Source of the DNA: Micromonospora deserti | GTDB lineage: Bacteria > Actinomycetota > Actinomycetes > Mycobacteriales > Micromonosporaceae | DNA: 50,760 nt | NCBI RefSeq assembly: GCF_003236335.1 | Contig: NZ_POUB01000018.1 | Location: 1-50,760, forward strand | Direction of reading: 5' to 3' | Shown: in pieces, positions 50,264 through 50,760 of the stretch | Layout of the letters: each line of letters opens with the position of its first letter | How positions within the stretch are numbered: the stretch's first letter is position 1 | The notes under the pieces: generated by a model | What the model was told of the DNA's origin: nothing | Seen by the model: only the letters and a program-made list of their open reading frames with translations | Databases searched by the model: none | Program-made: the position numbers and the translations under genes

Positions 50264-50760
50264 GACCCGTCGCGGCGGCGCAGCGTCCGCCACGCCTGCA
50301 TCGCCTCGCCGAGGGTGAACGGTACCGTCGCGGCGGTGGCGGCCGCGGCCACCGTGCACCAGCCGCATAGCCGACGGTGCTTGGTGACCTGTTCGGCGAA
50401 CAGCCAGGCACCGGCGGCGGCGTCACCGGCGGCCTTGCCGGCGGCCAGCAGCGGGATCCACGGCTGCCGGCGGGCCCGGTCGGCGGCGCCCATGCCGACC
50501 AGCGCGAGGGTTCCCGCCGCGCTGGCCAGGGCGAGCGCGGTGTCGGGGGTGTGCCCGAGCACGTACGCCTCGCCGCTGGCGTCGACCCGGTCGGCGTCCA
50601 GCACGCGCACCGGCGGCTCCGGCAGATGCCGCACCAGGCCGAACTGGTACGCCGCGACCACCGCGTACGCGCCGGTGGCCACCAGTGTCAACCCAGCCGC
50701 CCACCGGCGCCGGCGCATCACCGGCGAATCATCCAACCGCAGGTCGTCGCTGACCCGCTC
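50260..50760 (-). CDS. VKOR-like four-helix membrane protein, probably cut by the window edge
   Basis: About 165 residues are visible; the frame stays open to the right edge, so the true start may lie outside (inside the window a GTG at 50721 and an ATG at 50718 are possible). The protein has four predicted helices (RWAAGLTLVATGAYAVVAAY; the last around LFAEQVTKHRRLCGWC). The CGWC motif at the start of the last helix is a CxxC like that of vitamin K epoxide reductase relatives. The loop PPVRVLDADRVDASGEAYVL also fits. Probable role: thiol or quinone redox partner of the neighbouring flavoprotein. It is coupled to it by a GTGA overlap. Confidence 0.65.
   Translation of the reverse strand, partial: ERVSDDLRLDDSPVMRRRRWAAGLTLVATGAYAVVAAYQFGLVRHLPEPPVRVLDADRVDASGEAYVLGHTPDTALALASAAGTLALVGMGAADRARRQPWIPLLAAGKAAGDAAAGAWLFAEQVTKHRRLCGWCTVAAAATAATVPFTLGEAMQAWRTLRRRDGS

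Noticed and set aside
1..50760. CRISPR arrays, rRNA or tRNA genes, intact prophage or integrase genes
   Set aside because: None could be found on reading both strands; no regularly spaced repeats and no complete structural RNA were seen.

Overview
The window is high-GC DNA from an actinobacterium. The family is inferred, not shown: a SARP/AfsR-type regulator with C-terminal TPRs, an FdsGBAD formate dehydrogenase and many ATGA/GTGA stop-start overlaps suggest Micromonosporaceae or a relative. I saw no rRNA, tRNA or CRISPR array.

Left flank (1-8.4 kb). On the minus strand lie a frameshifted GH43-like glycosidase and an intact secreted AbfB+GH43 arabinan/xylan hydrolase, then a decayed MFS-transporter remnant. 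Next comes a compact candidate RiPP locus: a large SARP-family regulator, a 46-residue precursor-like peptide with a strong ribosome site, a perfect hairpin, and a stand-alone HExxH protein resembling alpha-ketoglutarate-dependent peptide beta-hydroxylases. A degraded IS701-family transposase closes this flank.

Centre (8.5-38.9 kb). This is an almost gap-free oxalate/glyoxylate/formate catabolic island. It holds NAD-dependent formate dehydrogenase (fdsGBAD) with moeA and fdhD, hydroxypyruvate isomerase, tartronate semialdehyde reductase, glycerate kinase, an OxlT-like antiporter, sucCD and formyl-CoA:oxalate CoA-transferase (frc). It also holds an ADP-forming acyl-CoA synthetase, an Nramp-like transporter, a TerC protein, an IlvG/oxalyl-CoA-decarboxylase-like ThDP enzyme, glyoxylate carboligase, an aldehyde dehydrogenase and a PanE-like oxalyl-CoA reductase candidate. 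Oxalate would enter by OxlT and be activated by Frc. It would then be either decarboxylated to formyl-CoA (formate, then CO2 by FDH) or reduced to glyoxylate and assimilated by Gcl, tartronate semialdehyde reductase and glycerate kinase. A palindromic motif near TTGCATACNGTATGCAA recurs at nearly every promoter of the island and in front of its own GntR/FCD regulator gene, so the whole block looks like one regulon.

Right flank (38.9-50.8 kb). A decayed stretch (GNAT remnant, DUF2397-like remnant) surrounds a VOC protein. Then come a Tat-exported DJ-1/PfpI protein and a PepSY membrane protein that seems to start at CTG. At the end, a plus-strand trio (radical SAM of the Tes/MJ0619 type, cysteine-rich methyltransferase, flavin disulfide reductase) converges on a minus-strand pair (phytoene-desaturase-like oxidoreductase, VKOR-like membrane protein). 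This cluster has no obvious assigned pathway.
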